Program-made: the position numbers and the translations under genes
Shown here: piece after piece, positions 8,585 through 17,462 of the stretch
How positions within the stretch are numbered: the first letter of the stretch is position 1
Layout of the letters: the number at the start of each line of letters is the position of its first letter
Assembly (NCBI GenBank): GCA_965140405.1
Contig: OZ223208.1
Location: 2,852,001-2,916,000, forward strand
Direction of reading: 5' to 3'
Length of the DNA stretch: 64,000 nt
DNA from: G963556115 sp963666605
GTDB lineage: Bacteria > Planctomycetota > SZUA-567
Notes under the pieces: generated by a model
Told to the model about the DNA's origin: nothing
What the model saw: the letters and a program-made list of their open reading frames with translations, nothing else
Database searches by the model: none

Positions 8585-8604
8585 GAACCTACTTAAATAG
8601 GTTC
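8585..8604. terminator. Possible terminator after two-component operon
   Basis: GAACCTA and TAGGTTC pair around CTTAAA, about 110 bp beyond the end of the histidine kinase gene. Read on the minus strand it is followed by an AT-rich, not strictly T-rich, stretch, so support is modest. Confidence 0.35.
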
Positions 8605-8717
8605 CAATATTTATATAATAATTATTTATGATGATAAGTGATGAGTAAGGAATAAATACGTATTAGTATTTATGGGATCGTTATAATAAAGATAACTTGT
8701 ATTTTGTAATAATAATG

Positions 8718-10085
8718 CTATACTTTTTTAAATTTGAATGTAAACACAGCGCCAGATACACCATCATTTCTATTACAGCAGGTAATCTCGCCTAGAAAAG
8801 TACGGGTAATACTCCGCGTAATAGCAAGTCCAAGGCCAAAACCTGTTGTGGCATTACTTGTGCGGGCACTGTCAAGACGAACAAGAGGTTCAAAAATTCT
8901 TTCTAAATCGCTTTCCGGTATTCCACTACCAAAATCTGAAATTATCAGTTCAACAAATTCATCCATATCTCTAAACGTCACTTCAGGTGCTTTATCAGGT
9001 GCATATTGTTTAGCATTTTCAACAACATTTATAATTGCCGAATAGATTAAATTACTTTCTCCAGCTATCATAATTGATTCGGGCACTTGAACTTCCGGAC
9101 AAATTTCATGTACGACTTCATAAAGACGAACCACATGTTGAGAATCAGCTTTCAGATAACTTGTACGAGTAAGCAAAAGAAGTCCTTTAATCAATTGTTC
9201 CAGCTTTATTATATCATCAAACATCTCGCGAAACGCATCCTGATATTGCTGTGGAGTTTTCGTTTTGCGTAGTGTAATTTCTGCCTGAAGTCTCATCTGT
9301 GCAAGCGGAGTACGTAAATCATGCGATGCAGCTTGAAAAAACAAACGTTCTCTCTCGATACCATCAGCGAGTCGTTTCACCATTTCATTAATCGCAGCTC
9401 TAAGACATATGCATTCTGAACTTGTTCCCGCATCACTTATACGGTAACCCAAATTATCTGGAGTAATACAACCGGCTTCTGCAGCCATTCGAGAAAGCGG
9501 CCGCAACTGCCAGCGAACTAATATAATTAATAATATCCCTAATATCAAAATTACACTTGGTATGCCTACTATTAATTTATCATACAATCTTTCAAGCTCA
9601 ATATGTTTTTCAACAGTTGACTCAAAACTGGATACAACAAGAGTGATACTAGATTTGACTGGCAGAAACTTATATGCGACCGATTTATTCTTTTCACCCT
9701 TATCTGACTCGTATATTTTCTTTAGTACTTCTCCTGGTAACTCAGGCCATCCTTCTTCTCCTAATAATATTACCTGGCTCTTTGTGGCAACATGTTTCAT
9801 TTGCAGAGAATCCCGCGATGACCAGAGTATACGACCATCTTTTGTCCTGATCTGCCAATCATCAGACATCCCTGCTGGTAAACCATGAGCCTCCATACAT
9901 ATTTTACCATCGCCAGCTTCCATATCTATTGCTGACACCAGCCACGCAAGACGCGCATTCAACCGACCATCAATTTCATATTGCTGTGACTGTTTCACTA
10001 TCCGTACCAGAGCTATCCCTGCACCAATAAGTCCAACCGTAAGGACAAGTAACATTATTATGGATATACGAATTGATAATGACAA
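8718..10085 (-). CDS. Sensor histidine kinase (OmpR-partner type)
   Basis: A 455-aa protein with TM1 near the N-terminus, a periplasmic sensor of about 130 residues, TM2 (ILILGILLIILVRW), a HAMP region, the H-box AASHDLRTPLAQMR, an N-box in the INVVENAKQYAP region and G-boxes SDFGSGIPE and GFGLGLAI. It autophosphorylates on the H-box His and passes phosphate to the regulator encoded 2 nt upstream. The annotated start is a TTG directly after the regulator stop; an ATG ten codons in (10055) is the alternative and keeps TM1. It resembles CusS/PmrB-type sensors. The repeat protein at the head of the operon, rich in Asp and His, suggests a cation signal, which is inference. Confidence 0.88.
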   Translation of the reverse strand: MSLSIRISIIMLLVLTVGLIGAGIALVRIVKQSQQYEIDGRLNARLAWLVSAIDMEAGDGKICMEAHGLPAGMSDDWQIRTKDGRILWSSRDSLQMKHVATKSQVILLGEEGWPELPGEVLKKIYESDKGEKNKSVAYKFLPVKSSITLVVSSFESTVEKHIELERLYDKLIVGIPSVILILGILLIILVRWQLRPLSRMAAEAGCITPDNLGYRISDAGTSSECICLRAAINEMVKRLADGIERERLFFQAASHDLRTPLAQMRLQAEITLRKTKTPQQYQDAFREMFDDIIKLEQLIKGLLLLTRTSYLKADSQHVVRLYEVVHEICPEVQVPESIMIAGESNLIYSAIINVVENAKQYAPDKAPEVTFRDMDEFVELIISDFGSGIPESDLERIFEPLVRLDSARTSNATTGFGLGLAITRSITRTFLGEITCCNRNDGVSGAVFTFKFKKV

Positions 10086-10086
10086 T

Positions 10087-10776
10087 TTAAAAACAATCCT
10101 CTCTTGGATAACCTAAGCGATATCCTTTTCCTCTAATTGTCTGAATAAGACGAGATTTTCCACCACTCTCCAGTTTATTCCTTAGATAATTGACATAAAC
10201 ATCCAGACGGTTGGACGCAACATCATATTCTGTCTCCCATGCCTGCATTTCAAGTTCTTCTCTACTCAGTATTCTATCCGCTCGCTGCATGAATACTCTC
10301 AACAAGTTAAATTCCTTCGGCGTTAAATACAACTCCTCATCACTACGCCATACCTTTCCGCTAGAAGAATTCAAAACAATATCATCAAATGTTAATTGCG
10401 CAATATCCCGTGATCCGGGTCGTCTCATTACAGTACGAATACGGGCTAATAATTCTTCAAAAGCAAAGGGCTTGACTAGATAATCATCTGCACCATCATC
10501 AAGCCCTGATATTTTATCTTCCATGCTATCTCTAGCTGTAACCATTATTACCGGAACATCAGAACGAGATCTTCTAAGTTGACGTATCAGACCAAATCCA
10601 TCAAGCTTTGGAAGGTTTATATCAAGTAGTATAAGATCAAAGTCACCGGTTTGAGCCTTCTTCAACCCAGTTTCACCATCTGAGGCAACACTGACTTTAT
10701 ACCCTTCTTCAGACAATCCCATTTTAAGAAGATTTGCCATCTTCACAGCATCTTCAACAACTAGTATAGATAACAC
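10087..10776 (-). CDS. OmpR/PhoB-family response regulator
   Basis: A 229-aa protein. The receiver domain holds the acidic pair in VVEDA, the phospho-acceptor D52 in LILLDINLP, the Thr of MVTARD and the Lys of LVKPFAF. A winged-helix C-terminal DNA-binding domain follows (LTPKEFNLLRVF, SNRLDVYVNYLRNKL, IQTIRGKGYRL). Translation appears to begin at a GTG (10774-10776) with AAGAG ahead of it. It is 20 nt downstream of the repeat protein and is directly followed by the kinase, giving a three-gene operon that it probably autoregulates. Confidence 0.9.
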   Translation of the reverse strand: MLSILVVEDAVKMANLLKMGLSEEGYKVSVASDGETGLKKAQTGDFDLILLDINLPKLDGFGLIRQLRRSRSDVPVIMVTARDSMEDKISGLDDGADDYLVKPFAFEELLARIRTVMRRPGSRDIAQLTFDDIVLNSSSGKVWRSDEELYLTPKEFNLLRVFMQRADRILSREELEMQAWETEYDVASNRLDVYVNYLRNKLESGGKSRLIQTIRGKGYRLGYPREDCF

Positions 10777-10796
10777 GTTAGCTCTTTCATTTTTAA

Positions 10797-11468
10797 CTAT
10801 TTAGCATATTCACTCATACGGCTGTGAACATACTCATCTTCCTCACGATTTCTTTCTCGACCATAATCATTGTTTTCTCCCCCGCGGTCACCTACACGGC
10901 CATGATCGTCATCCTCTTCCTCACGGTCGTCTGCGCGGCCATGCTCATCATTCTCTTCTTCGCGATCACCTACTCGACCATGGTCATCATCCCTTTCACG
11001 GTCACCAAAACGACCATGATCATCATCTCTTTCACGATCACCAAACCACCCATGATCGTCATCTTCTTCCCTCCGATCACCTACTCGACCATGGTCATCA
11101 TCCCTTTCACGGTCACCAAACCGACCATGATCATCATCTCTTTCACGATCACCGAACCACCCATGATCGTCATCTTCTTCCCCCCGATCACCTACTCGGC
11201 CATAGTCATCATCCCTTTCACGGTCACCGAATCGACCATGCTCATCATCTCTTTCTCGATCACGCATTTTATCATGATCATCTTTACTATAACACTTTCT
11301 ACCGTACTCGTCATCCTTTACTTCGCGGTCATTATTTTTTTCATCATTATCTATTGCTTCATTAGCAGATTCAGCTTTTAAGCTGCCTGAACTTTCATCA
11401 GCAAAAACATAACCAGACAAGCCACCACAAAAGACAGCAACAATCAATGCTTTACTAAATTTACTCAT
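10797..11468 (-). CDS. Secreted Asp/Arg/His-rich tandem-repeat protein
   Basis: The start is placed at the ATG at 11466-11468 with AAGGAG just upstream; the longer frame has no ribosome site. The protein has a signal peptide (KALIVAVFCGGLSGYVFA, cleavage near FADE) and then about 180 residues built of imperfect 8-17-residue repeats such as RERDDDHGRFGD and REEDDDHGWFGD. Repeats alternate between HGRFGD, HGRVGD and HGWFGD. The protein is strongly acidic with regularly spaced His, which suits binding of divalent cations in the periplasm or outside. It leads the operon with the two-component system. No known family is recognised. The complementary strand carries a long open frame that only mirrors the repeats. 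Confidence 0.75.
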   Translation of the reverse strand: MSKFSKALIVAVFCGGLSGYVFADESSGSLKAESANEAIDNDEKNNDREVKDDEYGRKCYSKDDHDKMRDRERDDEHGRFGDRERDDDYGRVGDRGEEDDDHGWFGDRERDDDHGRFGDRERDDDHGRVGDRREEDDDHGWFGDRERDDDHGRFGDRERDDDHGRVGDREEENDEHGRADDREEEDDDHGRVGDRGGENNDYGRERNREEDEYVHSRMSEYAK

Positions 11469-11701
11469 ATTTAAACTCCTTATAAAAAATGAAATCAAAA
11501 CTTCCATACGCATCATTTTATATAAAGATTTTAAAAACAATAAATATATTAGTACATTCTAATGTAAAAATGTACTCTGTTACTACTTAATTTTAAAATT
11601 AATTATTTTATAGACACTTATCCAAACATAACAATAAACAACCATACCTATTACAGTTTAAAATAAAAGAACATACGTTAAACTTCTCAGAAATTTATTC
11701 T

Positions 11702-11880
11702 AGTTCAAAGCAGCACAAAAAAGTTTTTTTAAATCCGCATCAATTGACGGCATTACAGACGGCAAGAAAACCCTGCAAAACGCATAACTTACTTAGCACA
11801 ATATGTTTATAAAAGCACACATTCGCCTGAGGGCAACCAATTTGTAAAACGCACTGGTTCAAGCCAGTGCGTTTTTTCTT
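11702..11880 (+). repeat. Dispersed intergenic element, copy B (with terminator)
   Basis: It contains GTTCAAAGCAGCAC, AAATCCGCATCAATTGACGG, GCCTGAGGGCAACCA and a terminator, in the same order as copy A. As with copy A, an integrase 5' fragment follows after a conserved spacer (ATACCAAC...TTACAAGATxCCCCT.TTCACCCCAGTCC), so the two loci derive from one ancestor. It sits in the divergent intergenic space upstream of the repeat-protein/two-component operon. Confidence 0.6.
11846..11877 (+). terminator. Intrinsic terminator of element copy B
   Basis: AAACGCACTGG pairs perfectly with CCAGTGCGTTT around TTCAAG, followed by TTTT: a strong Rho-independent terminator. Confidence 0.8.
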
Positions 11881-12000
11881 TTATACCAACCACTTACAAG
11901 ATTCCCCTGTTCACCCCAGTCCGAAGAAATCCCTTGACATCCGTCAATATTAACGATATTTTGACGGTATAATTTAAATACAGACAAAAACGAAATCATA

Positions 12001-12095
12001 TGCCGCTTACAGATCTCAAAGTACGTAAACTTAAACCTAAAGACAAACCATACAAAGTAGCCGATATGGAAGCACTCTATATATTTGTCAAGTAA
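12001..12095 (+). pseudogene. P4-type integrase, extreme N-terminal fragment
   Basis: ATGCCGCTTACAGATCTC opens a frame reading MPLTDLKVRKLKPKDKPYKV then ADMEALYIFV before a stop. It is the same arm-binding domain as the fragment at 6725. It keeps its start codon and the upstream promoter-like TTGACA-17 nt-TATTTT, but is cut short after 31 codons by an IS3-type fragment. Confidence 0.75.
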
Positions 12096-12203
12096 TGCAT
12101 GGGATAAGTCGCTTGAATACAAAATCCCTCGGTCACTATGATGTAAAATATCTTCACTTGGCGACCTGGATTCTACCGCATTCTTTAATGCATTACAAGC
12201 TAA
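12095..12203 (-). pseudogene. IS3-family transposase OrfB fragment
   Basis: The minus-strand translation reads ALKNAVESRSPSEDILHHSD then RGILYSSDLSHALLDKY. The HHSDRG.QY.S motif is the second catalytic-Asp region of IS3-type DDE transposases (rve domain). Only about 36 codons survive, abutting the integrase fragment, so it is insertion-sequence debris. Confidence 0.7.
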
Positions 12204-12993
12204 TCAATAATTAACAGTGTCACTTACTTTTATATTTATAAATCTCAGAAAACCTTACTGGCTCTATTCGCCAAAGAATGATTATGCATCCTTACTATCT
12301 AATAAGTTACTGAAGTAATGACAGGACATTACTACTCTTAGGCTTGAGTGCACCTTTAATACCTAATCTTAAATACGAACAGTATAGACTCGCAACTCTT
12401 GCGCAACACTTCGATTTACTATGCCCCTCTTGCTTTACATATCAAGGTGTTAATGTAGCTTCATAATGACATGTATATACTTTTGTATATTATACTAAGA
12501 AACGACATTTAGGTTTTTGATTAAACAAAAGTATAAAAGAATAAATCCATAATTTTCTAAAAGCCATCATAAAAGACAAACATATCCGTAAGTATTTAAA
12601 ACACATATGTAATAAAGCCGTTACAACATTGTTGTGATTAATGTTTAATTTCTAAAATAAAACCAAAACAAAACAATAGATTTTATTTTTCAAAAAAATT
12701 AAGAAAATATCATCATGACTTTGTTATGGTAAAAATAAAAAAATGTAAAGATATACTATGAAGTATGTTGTAGTTTTTTTTGCTTAAAGTAAAAAGTACT
12801 TTCGTCGCTATTTATAATCATATACTCTAATCAAAGAATAAAATCAAATCATACACTGGCATGATAATTGACATATATACTTTCAGGACAGCAAGCACTA
12901 ATTTTGCTGTATTTTGCCACAAATATGTATTTTATACTTTTTGTTGATTTTCGTACACATATTTTTGGTAGTAAATATTTTAGGAGAATTGTT
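12204..12993. other. AT-rich intergenic region upstream of ureABC
   Basis: About 790 bp without a convincing gene. It probably holds the urease promoter, but I could not pick a clear -35/-10 pair. No recognisable metal-sensing riboswitch or perfect palindrome was seen. Confidence 0.4.
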
Positions 12994-13296
12994 ATGCGGT
13001 TAACACCAAGAGAAATTGAGAAACTCATGCTACATACTGCTGGAGAACTTGCAAAAGAACGATTGGGAAAAGGTATAAAACTCAATTATGTTGAAACTAT
13101 TGCATACATTTCATCAGAAATAATGGAACTCGCTAGAGAAGGAAAAACAGTCAAAGAGGTTACTGAAGCAGGACGCAAAATGCTCACACGGGTTGACGTC
13201 ATGGATGGAATTGCTGAAATGGTTACAGAGGTTCAAATTGAGGCCACCTTTGATGACGGAACGAAACTTGTTACAGTACATGAGCCAATATGCTAA
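12994..13296 (+). CDS. ureA: Urease subunit gamma
   Basis: A 100-aa protein, the standard length for bacterial UreA. The start at 12994 is fixed by TAGGAG 8 nt upstream and by family alignment (MRLTPREIEKLMLHTAGELA); the frame is open further upstream but that is not coding. Conserved stretches GIKLNYVE, EVQIEATFDDGTKLVTVH are present. It is the small structural subunit of the (UreABC)3 urease trimer, which hydrolyses urea to ammonia and carbamate. It leads ureABC, followed by ureB after 54 nt. Confidence 0.96.
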   Translation: MRLTPREIEKLMLHTAGELAKERLGKGIKLNYVETIAYISSEIMELAREGKTVKEVTEAGRKMLTRVDVMDGIAEMVTEVQIEATFDDGTKLVTVHEPIC

Positions 13297-13350
13297 TCCT
13301 TAATAAAGTTTTTTAATGTCTAATATTAATATCAAATTTAGGAGTTTAAG

Positions 13351-13710
13351 ATGATACCAGGTGAAACAATAATAAATAACAAAATAATAGAACTCAACCA
13401 GGGATTAGCAACAAAGGAAATTGAAATTACGAATAGCGGTGATCGACCAATTCAAGTAGGTTCACATATTCACTTTTTTGAAGTTAATAAATTCTTGAAA
13501 TTTAACCGTGAACAAGCTTATGGCTATCGATTGGACATTGCGTCTGGTACCTCAGTTCGCATTGAAGTCGGTGAGAAGAAAAAAGTACAACTTGTTGCTT
13601 TGGCAGGAAATAAAATTGCCAAAGGTATTAACAACCTTTGCGATGCTCAGATAAACGATACAACCTTGGCCTCATCACTAAACAAAGCAAAGTTAAAAGG
13701 ATTTCTTTAA
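13351..13710 (+). CDS. ureB: Urease subunit beta
   Basis: A 119-aa protein starting MIPGETI with TTAGGAG upstream. Diagnostic UreB sequence GDRPIQVGSHIHFFEVN and YGYRLDIASGTSVRIEVGE is intact. The C-terminus beyond VALAGNK is divergent from common UreB: the usual V.GF.G turn reads AKGINNL, followed by a Lys-rich tail. It packs against UreC near the active-site flap. It is cotranscribed with ureA and ureC. Confidence 0.95.
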   Translation: MIPGETIINNKIIELNQGLATKEIEITNSGDRPIQVGSHIHFFEVNKFLKFNREQAYGYRLDIASGTSVRIEVGEKKKVQLVALAGNKIAKGINNLCDAQINDTTLASSLNKAKLKGFL

Positions 13711-13807
13711 TCATATGATTTTAAAACTCAAACCAGAGTTTTAAGCAGTCACATAATTTATTATTATAATTTTATTATATAGAATCAACTTTTTTTAGGA
13801 GACAGTA

Positions 13808-15529
13808 ATGAGCATAAAAATATCCGGTGAAGAATATAGCTCCATGTATGGTCCAACAACCGGAGATAAAGTTCGACTAGCCGATACCGATTTATTTATA
13901 GAAGTTGAAAAAGACTATACCGTATATGGCGATGAAATGAAATTCGGAGGCGGCAAGACAATCCGTGACGGGATGGGTCAGAATACAGAAATTACTAGTG
14001 AAGAAGGAGCTCTTGATTTATTGCTGACGAATGCATTAATTTTAGACCACTGGGGAATTATTAAAGCAGATATAGGTATCAAAGACGGCAAAATTGCTGG
14101 TATAGGCAAAGCTGGTAATCCAGATATAATGTCAGGCGTAACCCCGGGCATGGTCGTTGGTGCTGGAACTGAAGTACTTAGCGCAGAAAATATGATTGTA
14201 ACAGCTGGTGGAGTTGACACGCATGTTCACTATATTTGCCCCCAACAGGTGGAGACCTCACTATTTTCAGGCATAACCACCATGATAGGTGGTGGAGATG
14301 GACCAGCTGAGGGTACACTAGCAACGACCTGCACCCCAGGCAAATTTAATATCCACAGAATGCTACAAGCTGTTGAAGAGTTCCCCATGAATTTCGGATT
14401 TTTTGGCAAAGCCAACAGCACCAGCAAAGCACCTCTGATTGAACAGATAAAAGCTGGAGCAATGGGGCTCAAACTGCATGAAGACTGGGGAACGACCCCT
14501 TCAACAATCAATACTAGTCTAAAAGTTGCGGATGATTATGATGTTCAAATCACGATTCATACTGACACACTAAATGAAGCAGGTTTCTTTGAAAGCACTA
14601 GGGATGCGATAGCAGGCAGGACTATACACACATACCATACAGAAGGAGCTGGTGGCGGGCACGCTCCAGATATTATTAAAGCAGCAGGATTGCCTAACGT
14701 TCTTCCTTCATCTACCAGTCCAACCATGCCATTTACGAAAAATACTATTGACGAACATCTTGATATGATTATTGTCTGTCATCACCTTGACCCAAAGCTT
14801 AAAGAAGATGTAGCATTTGCTGAGTCACGTATCCGTTATGGCACAATTGCCGCAGAAGATGTTTTGCATGACATGGGAGCTATATCAATACTTAATTCTG
14901 ATTCTCAAGCAATGGGGCGTCCAGCCGAAGTTATTACCCGAGCATGGCAAACAGCAGATAAAATGAAAAAACAGCGAGGTCAACTACCAGAAGCTTCTGG
15001 CGAAGATAACGATAATTTTAGAGCAAAACGTTACGTTGCAAAATATACAATTAATCCAGCAATTGCACATGGTGTTTCCAAGCATGTTGGTTCTATAGAA
15101 GTTGGTAAAATTGCAGACCTAGTCGTATGGAATCCACAATTTTTTGGAGTGAAAACAGATATCGTAATTAAAGGAGGATTTATAATTGCTGCTAAAATGG
15201 GGGATGCCAATGCATCAATTCCAACTCCACAGCCGGTACTTAACCGCAAAATGTGGGGGGCATATGGAAAAGCCCGCTCTAACAGTTGTGTGACATTTGT
15301 TTCCAAAGAAGCTCATAAGGATAATATTAAAGAAAAGCTTGGACTCGAAAAAATGGTTTTGGCTGTCTGTGGATGTCGTAATATTGGCAAAAAAGAAATG
15401 ATTCACAACTGTGCGACTCCTAGTATTGAAGTCGATCCAAAGACCTATCAAGTGAAAGCTGATGGAGTAGTCATTGAATGTGAACCGAGTAAATCTTTAC
15501 CACTTACTCAGCGTTATTATCTTTTTTAA
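13808..15529 (+). CDS. ureC: Urease subunit alpha (catalytic)
   Basis: A 573-aa amidohydrolase, RBS TTTAGGAG. All metal and catalytic residues align with Klebsiella urease at a constant offset of five: H139 and H141 (THVHYICPQQ), K222 (GLKLHEDWG, the carbamylated bridging Lys), H251 (TIHTD), H277 (YHTEGAGGGHAPD), C324-H325-H326 (VCHH flap and general acid) and D365 (NSDSQAMGR). The C-terminus QRYYLF is complete. The enzyme should hold a bimetal centre, normally Ni. No ureD, E, F, G or H maturation genes and no urea or nickel transporter flank it; insertion-sequence debris begins about 160 bp downstream. Confidence 0.97.
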   Translation: MSIKISGEEYSSMYGPTTGDKVRLADTDLFIEVEKDYTVYGDEMKFGGGKTIRDGMGQNTEITSEEGALDLLLTNALILDHWGIIKADIGIKDGKIAGIGKAGNPDIMSGVTPGMVVGAGTEVLSAENMIVTAGGVDTHVHYICPQQVETSLFSGITTMIGGGDGPAEGTLATTCTPGKFNIHRMLQAVEEFPMNFGFFGKANSTSKAPLIEQIKAGAMGLKLHEDWGTTPSTINTSLKVADDYDVQITIHTDTLNEAGFFESTRDAIAGRTIHTYHTEGAGGGHAPDIIKAAGLPNVLPSSTSPTMPFTKNTIDEHLDMIIVCHHLDPKLKEDVAFAESRIRYGTIAAEDVLHDMGAISILNSDSQAMGRPAEVITRAWQTADKMKKQRGQLPEASGEDNDNFRAKRYVAKYTINPAIAHGVSKHVGSIEVGKIADLVVWNPQFFGVKTDIVIKGGFIIAAKMGDANASIPTPQPVLNRKMWGAYGKARSNSCVTFVSKEAHKDNIKEKLGLEKMVLAVCGCRNIGKKEMIHNCATPSIEVDPKTYQVKADGVVIECEPSKSLPLTQRYYLF

Positions 15530-15542
15530 AATAACTATAAAT

Positions 15543-15607
15543 GTGTGATTCTAGACTGACTTCCAATATGGGAAGATTTTTAAACCCATTGAGTCTATGA
15601 ATCACAT
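15543..15607 (+). terminator. Stem-loop after ureC (probable terminator)
   Basis: TGTGATTCTAGACT near 15544 pairs with AGTCTATGAATCACA ending near 15606, enclosing a smaller CTTCC/GGAAG hairpin followed by a short T run. It lies just after the ureC stop. Confidence 0.5.
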
Positions 15608-15691
15608 ATAATAATATTGATAACAGCAACATAAAAATAGTCGATACGTAAAATTGTTACAATATCATTATTTGCAGTGACATATAAATGG

Positions 15692-16104
15692 TGGACACCT
15701 AGAAAACTATTTACTATAATGTTTTTAAAGGAGTCTATCATGGCAAACACAAGAAGGTATTCAGTCGAGTTTAAAGAGGAAGCAGTAAAGCGTGCTCTTG
15801 AAAATGGGTATTCGATTTCAGAAGTTGCAAAACAGCTGGGCATGCCAACAACAACAGTATAGCAATGGGTCAAAAAAAACAGGAAAAACCAGCTGAAATA
15901 ATCGATTCTCCTCCAGAAATACTTGATACTGGTGAAGAGATGAGAAAGCTTCGCAAAGATAATGACCGATTGAAGGAAGAAGTAGAAATACTAAAAAAGC
16001 TACAGCGTTCTTTGCAAAGGAGAACCGGTAAGGTACGCTTGGATTTATTCTCATTAAACAGAGTATTCAATGATGAAAATGTGTAGGATTCTCAAAGTCA
16101 GTAG
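15692..16104 (+). mobile_element. IS3-family insertion sequence remnant (truncated)
   Basis: It begins with an end-like TGGACACC at about 15692, carries a decayed orfA (15740-16031), and a piece of orfB reading MMKMCRILKVSR near 16071-16104. OrfB is cut exactly where a duplicated segment from the 50-kb region begins (AGAAGCAGGCAGGAGG), so recombination joined the two. Confidence 0.75.
15740..16031 (+). pseudogene. IS3 OrfA transposase, disrupted
   Basis: The helix-turn-helix start reads YSVEFKEEAVKRALENGYSI then SEVAKQLGMPTTTV, followed by an in-frame TAG at 15860-15862. Coding continues as QWVKK, shifts frame at an A run, continues as EEMRKLRKDNDRLKEEVEIL (leucine-zipper-like), and shifts again into KATAFFAKENR before the stop. 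One nonsense mutation and two frameshifts make it non-functional. It has its own GGAG ribosome site. Confidence 0.8.
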
Positions 16105-16431
16105 AAGCAGGCAGGAGGAAATATCACTACTTCTGAGGATATAAAAGAACTTGCAGATCAAGCTTTATACAAATCAAAAGAAACCGGCAGAAATAAAATC
16201 ACCTTTTATAATGCCTAATTTATGATCAACGTCACTACTCAAAAAATCCTGACGAATAAAACCTGCATCAAACTTCTCCGTCAAACAGCCAACAAGAATG
16301 GTGAGTATTGTCGCTGACATTGAATGCAGAACCACCATAAACAATCCGAACAGAACTACCATTATCATTCCAAGCATAACCTTTTTTCATCCTATTTTAC
16401 AGAAATACCGCAATGATAAATGTGTATAATC

Positions 16432-16754
16432 ACGAGTAAGACTCTATCAAAAGCTATAGATTCATTACAATGTGAACTCAACGAAATATCAGAACTAATT
16501 AATAAATACCGACCAAGCACCGGGACCTATGCTTTGGGCTCACGTATCAAACACACCTCTCCCCCCAAAATAAACCCTAAACCTAGTTACTATCACAAAA
16601 AAAATGCAATTCAAGAGCCACCTACTACCTCAGAGAGGCCTTTGAAGAAAGCAATCTACCTTTTAGAGTAGACCTCTTTGTATAGGATGAAATTCCAGAG
16701 GAGCTCAAAGCCAACATTGAAAATGAACATATTGAATTAATAAGTAAACAGTAA
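16432..16754 (+). pseudogene. MNT nucleotidyltransferase pseudogene (copy at 16 kb)
   Basis: It is homologous to the intact gene at 5986-6306: SKTLSKAIDSLQCELNEIS and YALGSRIKHTSPPK are followed by a frameshift, then by FRVDLFV-stop-DEIPEELKANIENEHI. The start codon is ACG instead of ATG, the Asp pair of the GSR motif lies after the shift, and there is an in-frame stop. No HEPN partner is present. It is part of the duplicated segment. Confidence 0.75.
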
Positions 16755-16830
16755 TCAAAGAATCAAGTGTTGATCGACATATCATAAAAATTCCGTTATA
16801 ATCGTGAGTTTTTTTGATATATTCAGAGCA

Positions 16831-17016
16831 GTTCAAAGCCGTACGATACAGTTTTTTAGAATCCGGATCAATTGACGGTATAACAGAAGGCAGTCAAGCA
16901 CACCACAAACCATAACTAATTCAACAACAACAACTTACAGAATGACCCCAACTCCTGTGGAACAACCAAGAAATTTAAAGCCGTAAGTGTTTAATATCAA
17001 ACACTTACGGCTTTAT
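16831..17016 (+). repeat. Dispersed intergenic element, copy C (with terminator)
   Basis: GTTCAAAGCCGTACGATACA, TTTTTTAGAATCCG, ATCAATTGACGGTATAACAG, CTCCTGTGGAACAACCA, then the terminator. In copies C, D and E the TTGAC of the core can pair with a downstream GTCAA 21 nt later. It lies between an MNT pseudogene and a convergent small secreted protein gene. Confidence 0.65.
16977..17014. terminator. Bidirectional intrinsic terminator (copy C)
   Basis: AAAGCCGTAAGTGTTT pairs with AAACACTTACGGCTTT around AATATC, with A and T flanks on either side so it can serve both the element and the convergent gene ending at 17043. Confidence 0.8.
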
Positions 17017-17042
17017 CATAAACTCATAATTTTCTATATATC

Positions 17043-17462
17043 TCAGTCTAATTGCTTAGCAGATAAAATCTGCGAACTTCTAAACTTCCATTTGCCATCT
17101 TTATCCTTTCGCAAGATTTGTAAAGCATCTATCTCTACGCTCTTTACCTCAGGGTTGTCACTATGTGGTATATTCTGCTGGACTACTCGTATTACGATAA
17201 AGTCACCTGTCTGTCCTACAAGTTTTGCAGAGATGATCTTGAAATCCATGTCCATATTGAGCATCGATTCAGCTACCCCTTTGAGCTCTGCTTTATAACT
17301 TGGTGAGGTATGATCTAGTCTCTCGATCACCTGACCCAGGTTCTTACTCTTTGTCGCTGAGAGATACTCTTTATACACTGTAAACGCATCTTTATACTCA
17401 TCTGCATGCACTACTGTAACAGCCGTAACCATAATCAGTAGTATAAATACCATCTTCTTCAT
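17043..17462 (-). CDS. Small secreted protein of a repeated family (autotransporter partner)
   Basis: A 139-aa protein with a signal peptide (MKKMVFILLIMVTAVTVVHA). The mature part is about 119 residues with the pattern YKDAFTVYKEYL, LGQVIERLDHTSPSYKAELK, then alternating strands ending in ALQILRKDKDGKWKFRSSQI. Helix followed by curved beta strands resembles an NTF2-like/DUF4864-type fold, but I do not recognise a named family. Close paralogues are at 52739-53167 and 62157-62579, with a dead copy at 18454-18732. At three loci the gene follows an autotransporter or its remnant in the same direction, here the truncated frame at 17459-17740 which it overlaps by 4 nt. It may help secrete or fold the passenger; that is inference. 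Confidence 0.75.
   Translation of the reverse strand: MKKMVFILLIMVTAVTVVHADEYKDAFTVYKEYLSATKSKNLGQVIERLDHTSPSYKAELKGVAESMLNMDMDFKIISAKLVGQTGDFIVIRVVQQNIPHSDNPEVKSVEIDALQILRKDKDGKWKFRSSQILSAKQLD

Larger units (their letters stand above)
16103..17016. repeat. Segmental duplication of 50015-50920
   Basis: From AGAAGCAGGCAGGAGG onward this segment matches the end of the diguanylate cyclase gene, its downstream spacer, an MNT pseudogene and a copy of the dispersed element at 50015-50920 almost base for base for about 830 bp, then more loosely. It breaks the IS3 orfB on the left. The direction of copying is clear because the complete cyclase gene is at the 50-kb locus. Confidence 0.85.

Noticed and set aside
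10824..11381. Plus-strand 185-aa frame opposite the DDDHG repeat protein
   Set aside because: It mirrors the repeats; its Ile/Thr/Ser-rich product resembles no protein, and the minus frame has a signal peptide and ribosome site.
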